Below are positions 16,577-24,634 of a stretch of DNA of 64,000 nt, in pieces (the first letter of the stretch is position 1; every line of letters starts with the position of its first letter). This DNA comes from Halomonas aestuarii (lineage in GTDB: Bacteria > Pseudomonadota > Gammaproteobacteria > Pseudomonadales > Halomonadaceae), in contig NZ_CP018139.1 of assembly GCF_001886615.1 (NCBI RefSeq), positions 2,046,001-2,110,000 on the forward strand. The letters run 5' to 3'. The position numbers and the translations under genes were made by a program. Under the pieces are notes generated by a model. That model made no database searches. It was given only the letters and a program-made list of their open reading frames with translations, and had not been told where the DNA came from.

Positions 16577-17386
16577 TCAGCCGCGGTTCTGCTCGATCCC
16601 CTGGAGGTACCAGGGCGCGCCGTCGCGCACCTGGCGGGTCAGGTGCCAGGTCTCGTTGAACTCGTTCTCCTCGCCGTTCTCGGCGATCACGCCGTGGAAG
16701 ATCACCGTGGCCTCGGCCTCGGAGCCGAATTCCCGGATGTCACCGAGCTCGGCAAACAGGCGCACGATCTCCGTGCGGTTGTTGGCCGGCTGGCGGTCGC
16801 GCTCCTCGCGCAGCAGGTTGTAGAGCTCCGGGGTCACGTACTCCTGGATACCGGCGAAGTCGTTGTTGTCCCAGGCGCGCTGCAGGGTCATGAAGTGTTC
16901 CTTGGCACCGCCCAGGAAGCGCTCGCGGTCGAACCACTCGGGCTCCGGGGCGAAGGCGCCGCCGCCCATCGGGGCACCCTCCGCCTGGAAGGCCTGGGGA
17001 CGTGCGGTGGCATCCTGAGGGCGAGGCCCGCCGGCCACGGCGGTCCGGCGACTGGCGAACAGCCGGAAGAGCAGGAAGGCCACGCCGGCGACCAGCAGGA
17101 TATCCATCAGGCGCAGCTCGTCGAAGGCGCCGCCGAAGAACAGCGCGGCGAGCAGGCCCCCGGCCAGCATCCCGCCGAGCATGCCGCCCATGCGGGACCC
17201 GGGGCGGGTCTGGGTGGTGCGGTTGCCGGCGGCGTCCCGGGTCGAGGTGGCGGCGGGCGCCTGCTGCACGCTGCGGGACTGGCTGCCGAAGCTCTTGCCG
17301 CCACCCAGGCGGCGGGCATCGGCATGATCCACGGCCAGGCCGAAGCCCAGCACGCCGACCACGAGCATGACGAGAAGGTGACGCAT
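16577..17386 (-). CDS. Tim44-like domain protein
   Basis: A 269-residue protein of the bacterial Tim44-like family. It has an N-terminal signal sequence or anchor (MRHLLVMLVVGVLGFGLAVD), a Gly/Ser/Arg-rich low-complexity linker, two hydrophobic segments (MGGMLGGMLAGGLLAALFFG and a second ending near LLFRLF), and a C-terminal Tim44 domain with ERFLGGAKEHFMTLQRAWD and WHLTRQV. The family is related to the mitochondrial import motor subunit, but the bacterial role is not settled; envelope function is likely. The start at 17386 has GGAG at a normal distance, whereas the ATG five codons upstream has no ribosome site. Confidence 0.85.
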   Translation of the reverse strand: MRHLLVMLVVGVLGFGLAVDHADARRLGGGKSFGSQSRSVQQAPAATSTRDAAGNRTTQTRPGSRMGGMLGGMLAGGLLAALFFGGAFDELRLMDILLVAGVAFLLFRLFASRRTAVAGGPRPQDATARPQAFQAEGAPMGGGAFAPEPEWFDRERFLGGAKEHFMTLQRAWDNNDFAGIQEYVTPELYNLLREERDRQPANNRTEIVRLFAELGDIREFGSEAEATVIFHGVIAENGEENEFNETWHLTRQVRDGAPWYLQGIEQNRG

Positions 17387-17493
17387 CGGGGGAATCTCCA
17401 TCGGGGAAGGGGGGAAGACCGTAAAGAGTCGGAAGCGTCCATTCTAGCGGCTATGCTGGTCAGCCACGACAACTATAGAGAGGAGGGCCGCCG

Positions 17494-18069
17494 ATGCGCC
17501 TGTCGCGAGAGAAGAGCCTGATGCTGGCCGTCGACCTGCAGGCCGGCCTGGTGCCGGTGATCGAGCACGGTGAGCAGGCGGTGGACGAGGCGGCCTGGCT
17601 GGGGGGCCTGGCCACCTCCCTGGAGGTGCCGGTCTGGGTGACCGAGCAGTATCCCCAGGGGCTGGGGCACAGCGAGCTCCGGCTGCTGGAGGCGCTGCCG
17701 GGACACCGGCTCTGGCAGAAGTGCCACTTCGGCGCCCATGACGAGCCGGCCTTCGCCGAGGCCCTGGCGGACAGCGGAAAGCGCCAGGTGGTGCTGTGCG
17801 GCACCGAGGCGCATATCTGCGTGATGCAGACGGGGCTTGGCCTGCTCGAGGCTGGCTATGAGGTCTACTGGCTGGTCGAGGCGACCGCCAGCCGGCGGGC
17901 GAGCGAGGCGCGCCTGGCCAGGGAGCGGATGACCCAGGCCGGTGCGGTGGCGGTGAGTGCCGACATGGTGGCCTACGAGTGGCTGCACCGCTGCGACGAC
18001 GAGCGCTTCAAGCAGGCTCATCGCCGCTTCCTCAAGGGGCGTTCGTCCCGCCCCCTGGTATTCGATTGA
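17494..18069 (+). CDS. Isochorismatase-family cysteine hydrolase
   Basis: A 191-residue protein of the isochorismatase-like fold, closest to the YcaC type. The catalytic triad is visible as Asp14 (LAVDLQAGL), Lys76 (LWQKCHFG) and Cys109 (TEAHICVMQT). The cis-peptide region before the nucleophile (CGTEAH) is also kept. Members hydrolyse amides or vinyl ethers of diverse small molecules, and the substrate cannot be read from the sequence. An AGGAGG site precedes the ATG. It is divergent from the Tim44-like gene and convergent with yaaA. Confidence 0.88.
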   Translation: MRLSREKSLMLAVDLQAGLVPVIEHGEQAVDEAAWLGGLATSLEVPVWVTEQYPQGLGHSELRLLEALPGHRLWQKCHFGAHDEPAFAEALADSGKRQVVLCGTEAHICVMQTGLGLLEAGYEVYWLVEATASRRASEARLARERMTQAGAVAVSADMVAYEWLHRCDDERFKQAHRRFLKGRSSRPLVFD

Positions 18070-18087
18070 GCGTTTCCACGATCGTGC

Positions 18088-18867
18088 TCAGGCGGCGCCC
18101 TCGGCGCGGGTGAACACCAGGGTGTCGCCCTCGGAGAGCGCGGCGTTGAAGGCGTAGCCGGCGACGTCGAACTCCTTCAGGCCCTCGGGGTCGTCCAGGC
18201 GCTGGCGGATCATCCAGGCCGCCATCAGGCCCCGCGCCTTCTTGGCATAGAAGCTGATGATCTTCAGCTTGCCGTTCTTCTCGTCCTTGAACACCGGGGT
18301 GATCACCCGTGACGAGAGCCGCTTCGTGTCGATCGCCTTGAAGTACTCGTTGGAGGCCAGGTTGACCAGCACCGGGCTACCGCTGGCGGCCACGGCGCGA
18401 TCGAGCTCGGCGGTCAGCGTCGCCTTCCAGAAGGCATAGAGGTCCTTCCCCGCCGGGTTCTCTAGCCGGGTGCCCATCTCCAGCCGGTAGGGCTGGATCA
18501 GGTCCAGGGGGCGCAGCAGGCCATAGAGGCCGGAGAGGATGCGCAGGTGCTCCTGGGCGAAGGCGTTGTCGTCGTCGTCGAAGGTATCGGCCTCGAGCCC
18601 CACGTAGACGTCGCCCTGGAAGGCTTGGGCGGCGGGCTTGGCGTTCTCCGGAGTGAAGGGGGTGTGCCACTCGGCGAAGCGGGCGGCATTGAGCCCCGCG
18701 AGCTTGTCGCTGATCCCCATCAGCTCGCTGAGCCGCTGGGGCGAGTAGTCCCGGAGGATCTCGATCAGCTCCCGGCTGCGGTCGAGGTGATCCGGCTGCG
18801 TGTGCCGGCTCGTGGTGGCGGGGGTCTCGAAGTCCAGCGTCTTGGCGGGCGAGATCACGCTCAGCAT
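18088..18867 (-). CDS. yaaA: Peroxide stress protein YaaA (UPF0246)
   Basis: A 259-residue DUF328 protein. It begins [13 protein letters not shown], the family signature, and contains [23 protein letters not shown] and [14 protein letters not shown] and KKARGLMA motifs that line a positively charged DNA-binding cleft. In E. coli YaaA is OxyR-induced and lowers free iron and DNA damage during peroxide stress. I took the ATG at 18867, preceded by AGGAG; 24 further in-frame residues upstream do not belong to the family. It is convergent with the isochorismatase-like gene, whose stop is 19 bases away. Confidence 0.93.
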   Translation of the reverse strand: MLSVISPAKTLDFETPATTSRHTQPDHLDRSRELIEILRDYSPQRLSELMGISDKLAGLNAARFAEWHTPFTPENAKPAAQAFQGDVYVGLEADTFDDDDNAFAQEHLRILSGLYGLLRPLDLIQPYRLEMGTRLENPAGKDLYAFWKATLTAELDRAVAASGSPVLVNLASNEYFKAIDTKRLSSRVITPVFKDEKNGKLKIISFYAKKARGLMAAWMIRQRLDDPEGLKEFDVAGYAFNAALSEGDTLVFTRAEGAA

Positions 18868-18975
18868 GGGGCGCTCCTGTGCCTGTAGGGGTTGCCTGAC
18901 GGTCGTGGCGGCCAGTATACCAAGCCGCCCGAGGGCCATGGACTATCGGGGAGATAGCCCATGGCCCGGGCCGCC

Positions 18976-20007
18976 TCAGGGCGCGGGGTTGGGAATGCGC
19001 TGGTGGACCGCCTCGATGGCCTCCATCACCTCCCGGTCGAGCTTCAGGGACTCGCTGGCCAGGTTGCTTTCCAGCTGCTCCATGGTGGTGGCGCCGATGA
19101 TGTTGCTGGTCAGGAAGGGCCTCGAGTTGACGTAGGCCAGCGCCATCTGGGCAGGGTCCAGGCCATGGTCGCGGGCGATCCGGACATAGGCGGCGGTCGC
19201 CTCCTCGGCCAGCGGCGTGGTGTAGCGCTGGAAGCGCTCGAACAGCGTCAGGCGGGCACCGGCCGGCCGGGCGCCGTCGAGGTACTTGCCGGAGAGGGTG
19301 CCGAAGGCCAGCGGCGAGTAGGCCAGCAGGCCCACCCGCTCGCGATGGCTGATCTCGGCGAGGCCCACCTCGAAGGTGCGGTTGAGCAGGCTGTAGGGGT
19401 TCTGGATGCTCGCGACTCTCGGCAGGCCCAGGGTCTCGGCCAGGTGCAGGGCGCGCATCACCCCCCAGGGGGTGTCGTTTGACAGGCCGATGGCCCGCAC
19501 CTTGCCGGCGTCCACCAGCTCCTTGAGGGCCGCGAGGGTCTCCTCCAGGGGGGTGGCGTCCTCCTCCTCGTCGTGCTCGTAGCCGAGCCGGCCGAAGTAG
19601 TTGGCCTTCCGGTCCGGCCAGTGCAGCTGGTAGAGGTCCACATGGTCGGTCTGCAGGCGCGCGAGGCTCGCGTCGATGGCCTGGTGAAGGTGGTCGCGGG
19701 TCAGGCGCGGGCCGCCCCGGATGTGGTCGAGCCCGGGCCCGGTGGCCTTGGTGGCGATGACCACGTCATCGCGGCTGCCGCGCCGCTTCAGCCAGCTGCC
19801 GATGCAGGCCTCGGTGCGCCCCTGGGTCTCGGCCTTCGGGGGCACCGGGTACATCTCGGCGGTGTCGATGAAGTTGATGCCGAAGGCCACGGCGCGGTCG
19901 AGCTGCGCGTGGGCCTCGGCCTCGCTGTTCTGCTCGCCGAAGGTCATGGTGCCGAGGCAGAGCCGGCTGACGTCGATGCCGGTCTCGCCGAGGGGTCGCG
20001 TCTGCAT
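18976..20007 (-). CDS. tas: NADP(H)-dependent aldo-keto reductase Tas
   Basis: A 343-residue aldo-keto reductase, similar in length and sequence throughout to E. coli Tas (346). Near the N-terminus are LGTMTFGEQNSEAEAHAQLD and FIDTAEMYPVPP, which include the catalytic Asp and Tyr. VDLYQLHWPDR and SIQNPYSLLNR line the active site, and the C-terminal IIGATTMEQLESN binds the NADP adenosine. Tas was found as a suppressor of starvation-associated tyrosine auxotrophy; its physiological substrate is not known. AAGGAG precedes the ATG at 20007. Confidence 0.92.
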   Translation of the reverse strand: MQTRPLGETGIDVSRLCLGTMTFGEQNSEAEAHAQLDRAVAFGINFIDTAEMYPVPPKAETQGRTEACIGSWLKRRGSRDDVVIATKATGPGLDHIRGGPRLTRDHLHQAIDASLARLQTDHVDLYQLHWPDRKANYFGRLGYEHDEEEDATPLEETLAALKELVDAGKVRAIGLSNDTPWGVMRALHLAETLGLPRVASIQNPYSLLNRTFEVGLAEISHRERVGLLAYSPLAFGTLSGKYLDGARPAGARLTLFERFQRYTTPLAEEATAAYVRIARDHGLDPAQMALAYVNSRPFLTSNIIGATTMEQLESNLASESLKLDREVMEAIEAVHQRIPNPAP

Positions 20008-20164
20008 CCGTCGCTCCTTGGAGGGTGGCTGATGGGAGATGATCCGGCATGGTAGCGAGGCCCCGGCGGGGCGGCAAATCCCCGGGGTTGAGTCACCGGC
20101 GGGGCGCGCGTATGCTTGCCAACCCAAAGCCCCGGCGGAGTCCGCAGGGCCACCGTTTACCGCA

Positions 20165-20205
20165 GGGAGGGATGTCGGTCACAGGGCGTGACCGGCATCC
20201 CTTCC
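20165..20205. promoter_or_regulatory. Long hairpin between tas and the Sel1 gene
   Basis: AGGGATG-T-CGGTCAC (20168-20182) pairs with GTGACCG-G-CATCCCT (20188-20202) around a 5-base loop; three more pairs extend it outwards. The only non-Watson-Crick pairs are G-U. There is no T-run. It could be an operator for the divergent pair or a leader structure of the Sel1 gene, 26 bases from its start. Confidence 0.6.
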
Positions 20206-20230
20206 GCTCACTGGACGCAGGGTAGTTGCC

Positions 20231-20776
20231 ATGCCAGAGGCATCCTCACTGTTCACCCGGCTCGAGTACCGGCTTGCGCAGCAGCTGTTCCACACTCGCT
20301 GGCTGCCCCGCTCGCCGCGTACCCAGCGCCTGACCATGCATCTCTTCCAGCGCTGTGCCGATGCCGGGCACCGGGCGGCGCTGTCGCAGTATGGTCACAT
20401 GCTCTTCCACCGTGGCGTCAGTCCCCAGGACAAGGCCCGCGGGGCCCGCTATGTGCTCGAGGCCGCCCAGGCCGGGGATGCCAAGGCCCAGTACCAGGCC
20501 GGGCAGATCCATGAGCACGGCTGTGCCCAGTATCCTCGCCGGGACGACCACGCCGTGACCTGGTACGCGCGGGCCGGCGAGGCGGGCCATCCCCTGGCGG
20601 CCTCCCGCCTGGCCCGGGCCTATCGCCTCGGCGAGCTGAGCCTGCCGTTGGATGTCGAGAAGGCCGGTCACTGGCAGGCCCTTGCCGACCGCCTGGCCGG
20701 TTTCGCCGGGTCGCTGGATTCCGATGCGTCGGGCGCCGCTTCACTGGACAGGGCCGAAGGCGAGACGCGACACTAG
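20231..20776 (+). CDS. Sel1-like repeat protein
   Basis: A 181-residue soluble protein built from Sel1-like (SLR) helical repeats. Clear units are HRAALSQYGHMLFHRGVSPQ, then DAKAQYQAGQIHEHG, then HPLAASRLARAYRLGE, each with the alternating small-residue pattern of the family. SLR proteins act as scaffolds for protein interactions; no partner can be inferred. The C-terminal 25 residues are acidic and Ser-rich without structure. No signal peptide is seen. The ribosome site is weak (CAGGG). The exonuclease-like gene follows 49 bases later on the same strand, so cotranscription is likely. Confidence 0.8.
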   Translation: MPEASSLFTRLEYRLAQQLFHTRWLPRSPRTQRLTMHLFQRCADAGHRAALSQYGHMLFHRGVSPQDKARGARYVLEAAQAGDAKAQYQAGQIHEHGCAQYPRRDDHAVTWYARAGEAGHPLAASRLARAYRLGELSLPLDVEKAGHWQALADRLAGFAGSLDSDASGAASLDRAEGETRH

Positions 20777-20825
20777 GCCTTCGCCGCGACGGCATCGGCC
20801 ACTTCGACCAAGGACTCTCCCGCCC

Positions 20826-21326
20826 GTGACGCTACCCACACTGCTGGATATCGAGGCGTCCGGCTTCGGGCGCGGCAGCTACCCCATCGAGGTGGGCCTC
20901 GCCCGCGCCGATGGCAGCACCTGCGCCTTCCTCATCCAGCCGCTGGACGAGTGGACCCACTGGGACCCCAAGGCCGAGCTGCTGCACGGCATCAGCCGCG
21001 GGCGTCTGCAGCGCGAGGGGTATCCGGTCCGCCAGGTGGCCCGCTGGCTCAACGACGAGCTGGGGGAGATCGGCATCGCCTACAGCGACAGCTGGGGCTA
21101 CGACAACACCTGGCTGTCGCTGCTCTTCCATCATGCCGGCATGTTGCCGGCCTTCCGCCTGGAGGCCCTGCGCATCCTGCTGAGCGAGCAGCAGCAGGCG
21201 CTCTGGAGCCGCACCAAGGAAGCGATCATCGGCGAGCAGGGCATCCACCGCCATCGCGCCGGAGAGGATGCCCGCCTGCTGCAGCTCACTTACCAGCGCA
21301 CCCTCGAGCTCACCGCCAACACCTGA
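20826..21326 (+). CDS. DEDDh-type 3'-5' exonuclease-like protein
   Basis: A 166-residue protein of the ribonuclease-H-like exonuclease fold. It keeps the first acidic motif Asp-x-Glu in LLDIEASGFG, an Asp in the middle motif (SDSWGYDNTWLS) and the His-x4-Asp of motif III (HRAGEDARLLQ), the minimal DEDDh set. This resembles the DnaQ/oligoribonuclease superfamily, but it is shorter than most named members and I do not assign a symbol. The start is a GTG at 20826 with AAGGA at 20810-20814. It follows the Sel1 gene and precedes a convergent oxidoreductase gene. Confidence 0.78.
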   Translation: MTLPTLLDIEASGFGRGSYPIEVGLARADGSTCAFLIQPLDEWTHWDPKAELLHGISRGRLQREGYPVRQVARWLNDELGEIGIAYSDSWGYDNTWLSLLFHHAGMLPAFRLEALRILLSEQQQALWSRTKEAIIGEQGIHRHRAGEDARLLQLTYQRTLELTANT

Positions 21327-21370
21327 GAGCCATCAGGCGCCTGCAGGGCGCGGATGGCTGCCGCTCAGTT

Positions 21371-21424
21371 CTCACCACTAGCCACTCGGCTCTCGCTTTT
21401 CGCCACTTGCCACTCACGTCTCGC
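21371..21424. repeat. Short degenerate direct repeats (CCACT-rich)
   Basis: The gap between the exonuclease and oxidoreductase genes contains two imperfect copies of a GCCACTC...TCTCGC motif (about 21381-21395 and 21407-21424), the second running into the end of the oxidoreductase gene. The purpose is unknown, and no terminator is evident in this gap. Confidence 0.4.
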
Positions 21425-22385
21425 CGCTGACCGAGAGCAGAACCTTGCCGATATTGGCGTCGTCCTGCACATGCGCCTGGGCGGCCTCGGCCTGGTCGAC
21501 CGGCCAGCTGCGGTCCACCAGGGGGCGCAGCTGGCCGCTGGCCAGCCGGGGCCAGACATGCTCGCGCAGGGCCGCGAGGATGGCCCCCTTGGCCTCGGGC
21601 GGCCGGGCACGCAGGGTCGAGCCGATCAGCCGCTGACGCTTCATCAGCATCCGCCCCAGGTCGAGCTCCGCCTTGCGTCCTCCCATCAGCCCGATCAGCA
21701 GCAGGCGGCCGTCGGCATTGAGCACCCGCTGGTTGTCGGCCAGGTAGCTCGCGCCCACCGGATCGAGGATCACGTCGGCGCCTCCCCAGGTCTTCACCGC
21801 CTCCACGAAGCTGCCGTCATGGCGGTTCCAGCCGGCCTCGGCACCGAGCGAGCGGCAGGCCTCCAGCTTGGCCTGGCTGCCCGCGGTGACGAAGCAGGGG
21901 TGGCCGAAGGCGCGACACAGCTGGATGGCGGCGGTGCCCACCCCGCTGGCCCCGGCATGCAGCAGGACCCGCTCGCCGGCCGCCAGGCCCCCTTCCATGA
22001 AGAGGTTCAGCCAGGCAGTGGCGAACACCTCCGGCAGCGCCGCCGCCTCGCGCAGGCCGATGCCCTCGGGCAGGGGCAGCACCTGGCGCTCGTCCACGAC
22101 CACCTCCTCGGCGTAGCCGCCGCCCTCGAGCAGCGCGCAGACGCGATCCCCGACGCCGAGCCCCTCGACGCCCGGTCCCGCCTCGGTGACGATGCCGCTG
22201 ACCTCCAGGCCGAGGATCCCCGAGGCCCCGGGAGGCGGCGGATAGTGGCCGGCGCGCTGCATCAGGTCCGCCCGGTTCACGCCTGCCCAGGCCACGCGCA
22301 GGCGGACCTGCCGGTCGCCGGGGCCGTCGGGGGCGGCCTGGGTCGTCCAGCGCAGCCGTTCCCCGTCGTTCTCGATGGCTTGCAT
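21414..22385 (-). CDS. NAD(P)H:quinone oxidoreductase, PIG3-type MDR family
   Basis: A 323-residue zinc-free medium-chain dehydrogenase/reductase. The N-terminal GroES-like domain has AWAGVNRADLMQRAGHYPPP and GLEVSGIV; the Rossmann domain has LLHAGASGVGTAAIQLC, in place of a zinc site, and DVILDPVGASYL. The family (TIGR02824) reduces quinones with NADPH and is related to human TP53I3/PIG3. AAGGAG lies before the ATG at 22385. The LOG-family gene ends 34 bases upstream on the same strand, so the two probably form a transcription unit. Confidence 0.88.
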   Translation of the reverse strand: MQAIENDGERLRWTTQAAPDGPGDRQVRLRVAWAGVNRADLMQRAGHYPPPPGASGILGLEVSGIVTEAGPGVEGLGVGDRVCALLEGGGYAEEVVVDERQVLPLPEGIGLREAAALPEVFATAWLNLFMEGGLAAGERVLLHAGASGVGTAAIQLCRAFGHPCFVTAGSQAKLEACRSLGAEAGWNRHDGSFVEAVKTWGGADVILDPVGASYLADNQRVLNADGRLLLIGLMGGRKAELDLGRMLMKRQRLIGSTLRARPPEAKGAILAALREHVWPRLASGQLRPLVDRSWPVDQAEAAQAHVQDDANIGKVLLSVSGET

Positions 22386-22419
22386 GGAAGACTCCTTGAA
22401 GGGGTGGAAGGGGGACCGG

Positions 22420-22974
22420 TCAGTCGCCGCTGGCCAGCCGGGCCTCCAGGGCGTCCAGCAGGTCGGCGGGTTCGGTGGCATCGATCAGCGCTGCCCGGGT
22501 GCGGCCATTGAGGAAGCCCTGTTCCACGGTGCTGTCGAGGAAAGTCAGCAGCGGGGCATAGAAGCCGGCGGTATCGAGCACGCCGATGGGCTTGTCGTGG
22601 AGGCCGAGGTACTGCCAGGTCCAGGTCTCGAAGAGCTCCTCCAGGGTGCCGATGCCGCCGGGCAGGGCGATGAACGCATCGGCATGGGCGGCCATGCTGG
22701 CCTTGCGCTCGTGCATGTTGCGCACCCGGACCAGCTCGGTCAGCCCATGGTGGGCCTGCTCGCGCTCGACCAGGTGGTCGGGCATCACGCCGATGGCCTC
22801 GCCACCGGCCGCCATCACGGCATCGGCCAGGCGACCCATCATCCCGACGCGGGCGCCGCCGTAGACCAGCCCATGGCCGCGCCGGGCCAGTTCGTCCCCG
22901 AGCCGTTGCGCGGCCTCGAGGAAGTGCGGGTCACGGCCCTCCCGGGACCCCAGGTAGACGCAGAATCTCGACAT
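22420..22974 (-). CDS. LOG-family nucleotide phosphoribohydrolase (TIGR00730)
   Basis: A 184-residue Rossmann-fold protein of the Lonely Guy family. The signature PGGIGTLEE is at 105-113 and the preceding Met-His-Glu-Arg-Lys stretch at 87-91, the two halves of the active site. Plant and some bacterial members cleave cytokinin riboside monophosphates or AMP to free base and ribose phosphate. In a free-living marine-type bacterium the nucleotide substrate is uncertain. AAGGAGG precedes the ATG. The gene leads a two-gene unit with the quinone oxidoreductase. Confidence 0.9.
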   Translation of the reverse strand: MSRFCVYLGSREGRDPHFLEAAQRLGDELARRGHGLVYGGARVGMMGRLADAVMAAGGEAIGVMPDHLVEREQAHHGLTELVRVRNMHERKASMAAHADAFIALPGGIGTLEELFETWTWQYLGLHDKPIGVLDTAGFYAPLLTFLDSTVEQGFLNGRTRAALIDATEPADLLDALEARLASGD

Positions 22975-23039
22975 GCTTTCCTCCTTGGCCAGGCCCTCAT
23001 CCTAGCGGCTCGGGCCACGGCGCCGGAAGTCCCGGCCCG

Positions 23040-23072
23040 AAAACGCGAAGGGCGCCCTGAGGGCGCCCTTCG
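23040..23072 (-). terminator. Terminator after small membrane ORF
   Basis: A perfect 12-bp stem (23046-23057 with 23061-23072), loop TGA. On the minus strand it is followed by CGCGTTTTCG. It separates the small ORF at 23090 from the LOG gene. Confidence 0.8.
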
Positions 23073-23089
23073 AGGTCGTGATGGCCGGC

Positions 23090-23212
23090 TCAGCGCGCGT
23101 CTGCAGCGTCGCGCTTGATGGCCTGGCGCAGCAGCTTGACGCCCACGCCGCCGATGACGAGCATGCTGGCGATCAGCGCGAGACTGGCAATCACATGGGT
23201 ATCCAGGTACAT
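23090..23212 (-). CDS. Small single-pass membrane protein, 40 residues
   Basis: A 40-codon reading frame not previously noted because of its size. The product starts MYLDTHVIASLALIASMLVI, continues into a Gly/Val-rich end of the membrane segment, and finishes with a basic and acidic tail (KLLRQAIKRDAADAR). AAAAGGAG is correctly placed before the ATG and an intrinsic terminator follows the stop by 18 bases. These two signals are the main support. The start is 63 bases from the DUF501 gene end on the same strand. I do not recognise the family. One membrane helix with the C-terminus in the cytoplasm is the likely topology. Confidence 0.75.
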   Translation of the reverse strand: MYLDTHVIASLALIASMLVIGGVGVKLLRQAIKRDAADAR

Positions 23213-23275
23213 CCGGGGTTCTCCTTTTATCGTAGGTTTATCGTCAGGGTGGTGCCGTTGGGGGAAGTGCCGGGG

Positions 23276-23797
23276 TCACGACAGGCAGTCGGCGACCCCG
23301 TAGTGCTCGTCGAGCCACTGGCCGATGACGTTCTCGCCGCACAGGTGGTGGGCATACTGGGTATGCAGGCAGCGGACCTGGTCCCGGTTGGCGATGCCGC
23401 CGATGCCGCGCTCGGTGAGGACGCGATCATACCCGAGGCGGAAGACCTCCGCCCGCTGGGCCTCGCTCATGAAGTCCCAGCGGGCCGCCACATAGGCGTC
23501 ATGGCTGCGGTGATAGGCGGCGAGGAAGTCGGGGTCCTCCTGCAGGCGGGTCTCCAGCTGCTTGATCACCCCGGCGGCCTCGATGTGCGAGATCTCGACC
23601 TTGAGGCGCTCCGAGCAGAGCCAGTAGAGCGTGGGGAAGGGCTTGCCGTCGACGATGGGGGCCATGCGCAGCACCAGCGGGGTGCCCTCGCCGTCGGTGG
23701 CGGCCAGGGCCTCGATGCCGCGGGGCGCACGGCCGAGCTGCTCGGCGATGATGGCCAGCTGGCGCTCGTCAGGGGCCTGATCGGTTCGGATCACCAT
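23276..23797 (-). CDS. DUF501 domain protein
   Basis: A 173-residue protein matching the DUF501 family, of unknown function. Conserved elements visible are GTPLVLRMAPIVDGKPFPTL, the WLC motif with SERLKVEIS, and a C-terminal GIGGIANRDQVRCLHTQYAHHL containing His and Cys residues. In other gammaproteobacteria DUF501 genes occur near cell-wall or phosphatase genes. The gene overlaps the end of the upstream unknown gene by 29 bases, which implies translational coupling. A TTG six codons upstream is an alternative start, but the ATG at 23797 is preferred. Confidence 0.82.
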   Translation of the reverse strand: MVIRTDQAPDERQLAIIAEQLGRAPRGIEALAATDGEGTPLVLRMAPIVDGKPFPTLYWLCSERLKVEISHIEAAGVIKQLETRLQEDPDFLAAYHRSHDAYVAARWDFMSEAQRAEVFRLGYDRVLTERGIGGIANRDQVRCLHTQYAHHLCGENVIGQWLDEHYGVADCLS

Positions 23798-24095
23798 CGT
23801 CGTCGTCCCGTACAAACTTGGTCGAGTGCCCCACGGCCAGGAAGAAGGCGCGATTGAGCTGCTCGGGGGTCGGCACGTAGCGCCATTCCCGCTCGCAGTA
23901 CTCGCCGGCCCTTGCCATCAGCACGTCATAGAGGCGATTGAACGGCGCATCATAATCGTAAGGGTCGGCGCCGAACAAGCGGATGTGCGGATAGTCGGCG
24001 AAGCGCGCGAGGAAGTAGCGCTTCAGTTCGGCCTCGACGGCACGGTGCCGAGGGGTGTCGTCCGGGTCCAGCCAGAGGGTGTAGCGGATGGCCAT
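23769..24095 (-). CDS. Unrecognised 108-residue protein coupled to DUF501 gene
   Basis: A small cytoplasmic protein that I do not recognise. The N-terminal half has MAIRYTLWLDPDDTPRHRAV and a basic helix; the centre contains HIRLFGADPYDYDAPFNRLY, rich in aromatic residues, and a YVPTPEQLNRAFFLAVGHS stretch suggests a folded domain. The end is acidic (DDDDGDP). There is no signal peptide. GGGAG lies six bases before the ATG at 24095. It overlaps the DUF501 gene downstream, so the two products may work together. No function is proposed. Confidence 0.7.
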   Translation of the reverse strand: MAIRYTLWLDPDDTPRHRAVEAELKRYFLARFADYPHIRLFGADPYDYDAPFNRLYDVLMARAGEYCEREWRYVPTPEQLNRAFFLAVGHSTKFVRDDDDGDPNRSGP

Positions 24096-24163
24096 GGGAG
24101 CTCCCGTCGGTTGATGGCTGCCTTGCTGTGACAGCGGGGGGGCCGGGTTTGTCCCGGGCTGGC

Positions 24164-24634
24164 TCAGCGCCTGGCCAGCGGGGCCTCGCGGGCGCCGGTC
24201 AGGCGGAGCAGGTCGCCGGGGGCGAGGCGGATCTCCAGCCCCCGCCGGCCGCCGCTGACGTGGATCGCCTCGAGGTTCGAGGCGCTGGCGTCGAGGAAGG
24301 CGGGCAGGCGCTTTCGCTGGCCCAGCGGGCTGATGCCGCCCACCACGTAGCCGGTGGTTCGCTCGGCCTCGGCGGGGTCGGCGAGACCGGCCTTGCGCCC
24401 CCCGGCGGCCCGGGCCAGGGCCTTGAGGTCGAGCTGGGCCGAGACCGGCACGATGGCCACCACCAGGCGGCCGTCGTCCAGGCGGGCGAGCAGGGTCTTG
24501 AATACCTCGTCGGGGGAGAGGCCCAGGGCCCGGGCGGCCTCCTCGCCGAAGGCGGGGGTGCGAGGGTCGTGCTCGTAGCTGTCCAGGTGGAAGGCCACGC
24601 CGGCCTTCTCCAGTACCTTCACTGCCGGGGTCAT
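24164..24634 (-). CDS. ybaK: Cys-tRNA(Pro) deacylase YbaK
   Basis: A 156-residue trans-editing protein that hydrolyses cysteine from mischarged prolyl-tRNA. It starts MTPAVKVLEKAGVAFHLDSY, has the substrate-binding Lys in DEVFKTLLA, and contains TTGYVVGGISPLGQRKRLP, the conserved GG-x-SP core of the YbaK/ProX domain. The ATG overlaps the stop codon of the upstream thioesterase gene by four bases (ATGA), so the two are coupled. The overlap fixes the start. Confidence 0.93.
   Translation of the reverse strand: MTPAVKVLEKAGVAFHLDSYEHDPRTPAFGEEAARALGLSPDEVFKTLLARLDDGRLVVAIVPVSAQLDLKALARAAGGRKAGLADPAEAERTTGYVVGGISPLGQRKRLPAFLDASASNLEAIHVSGGRRGLEIRLAPGDLLRLTGAREAPLARR

Noticed and set aside
17494..18069. 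Isochorismatase-like gene as entB or part of a siderophore cluster
   Set aside because: No siderophore genes nearby, and the protein is closer to the YcaC-type hydrolases.
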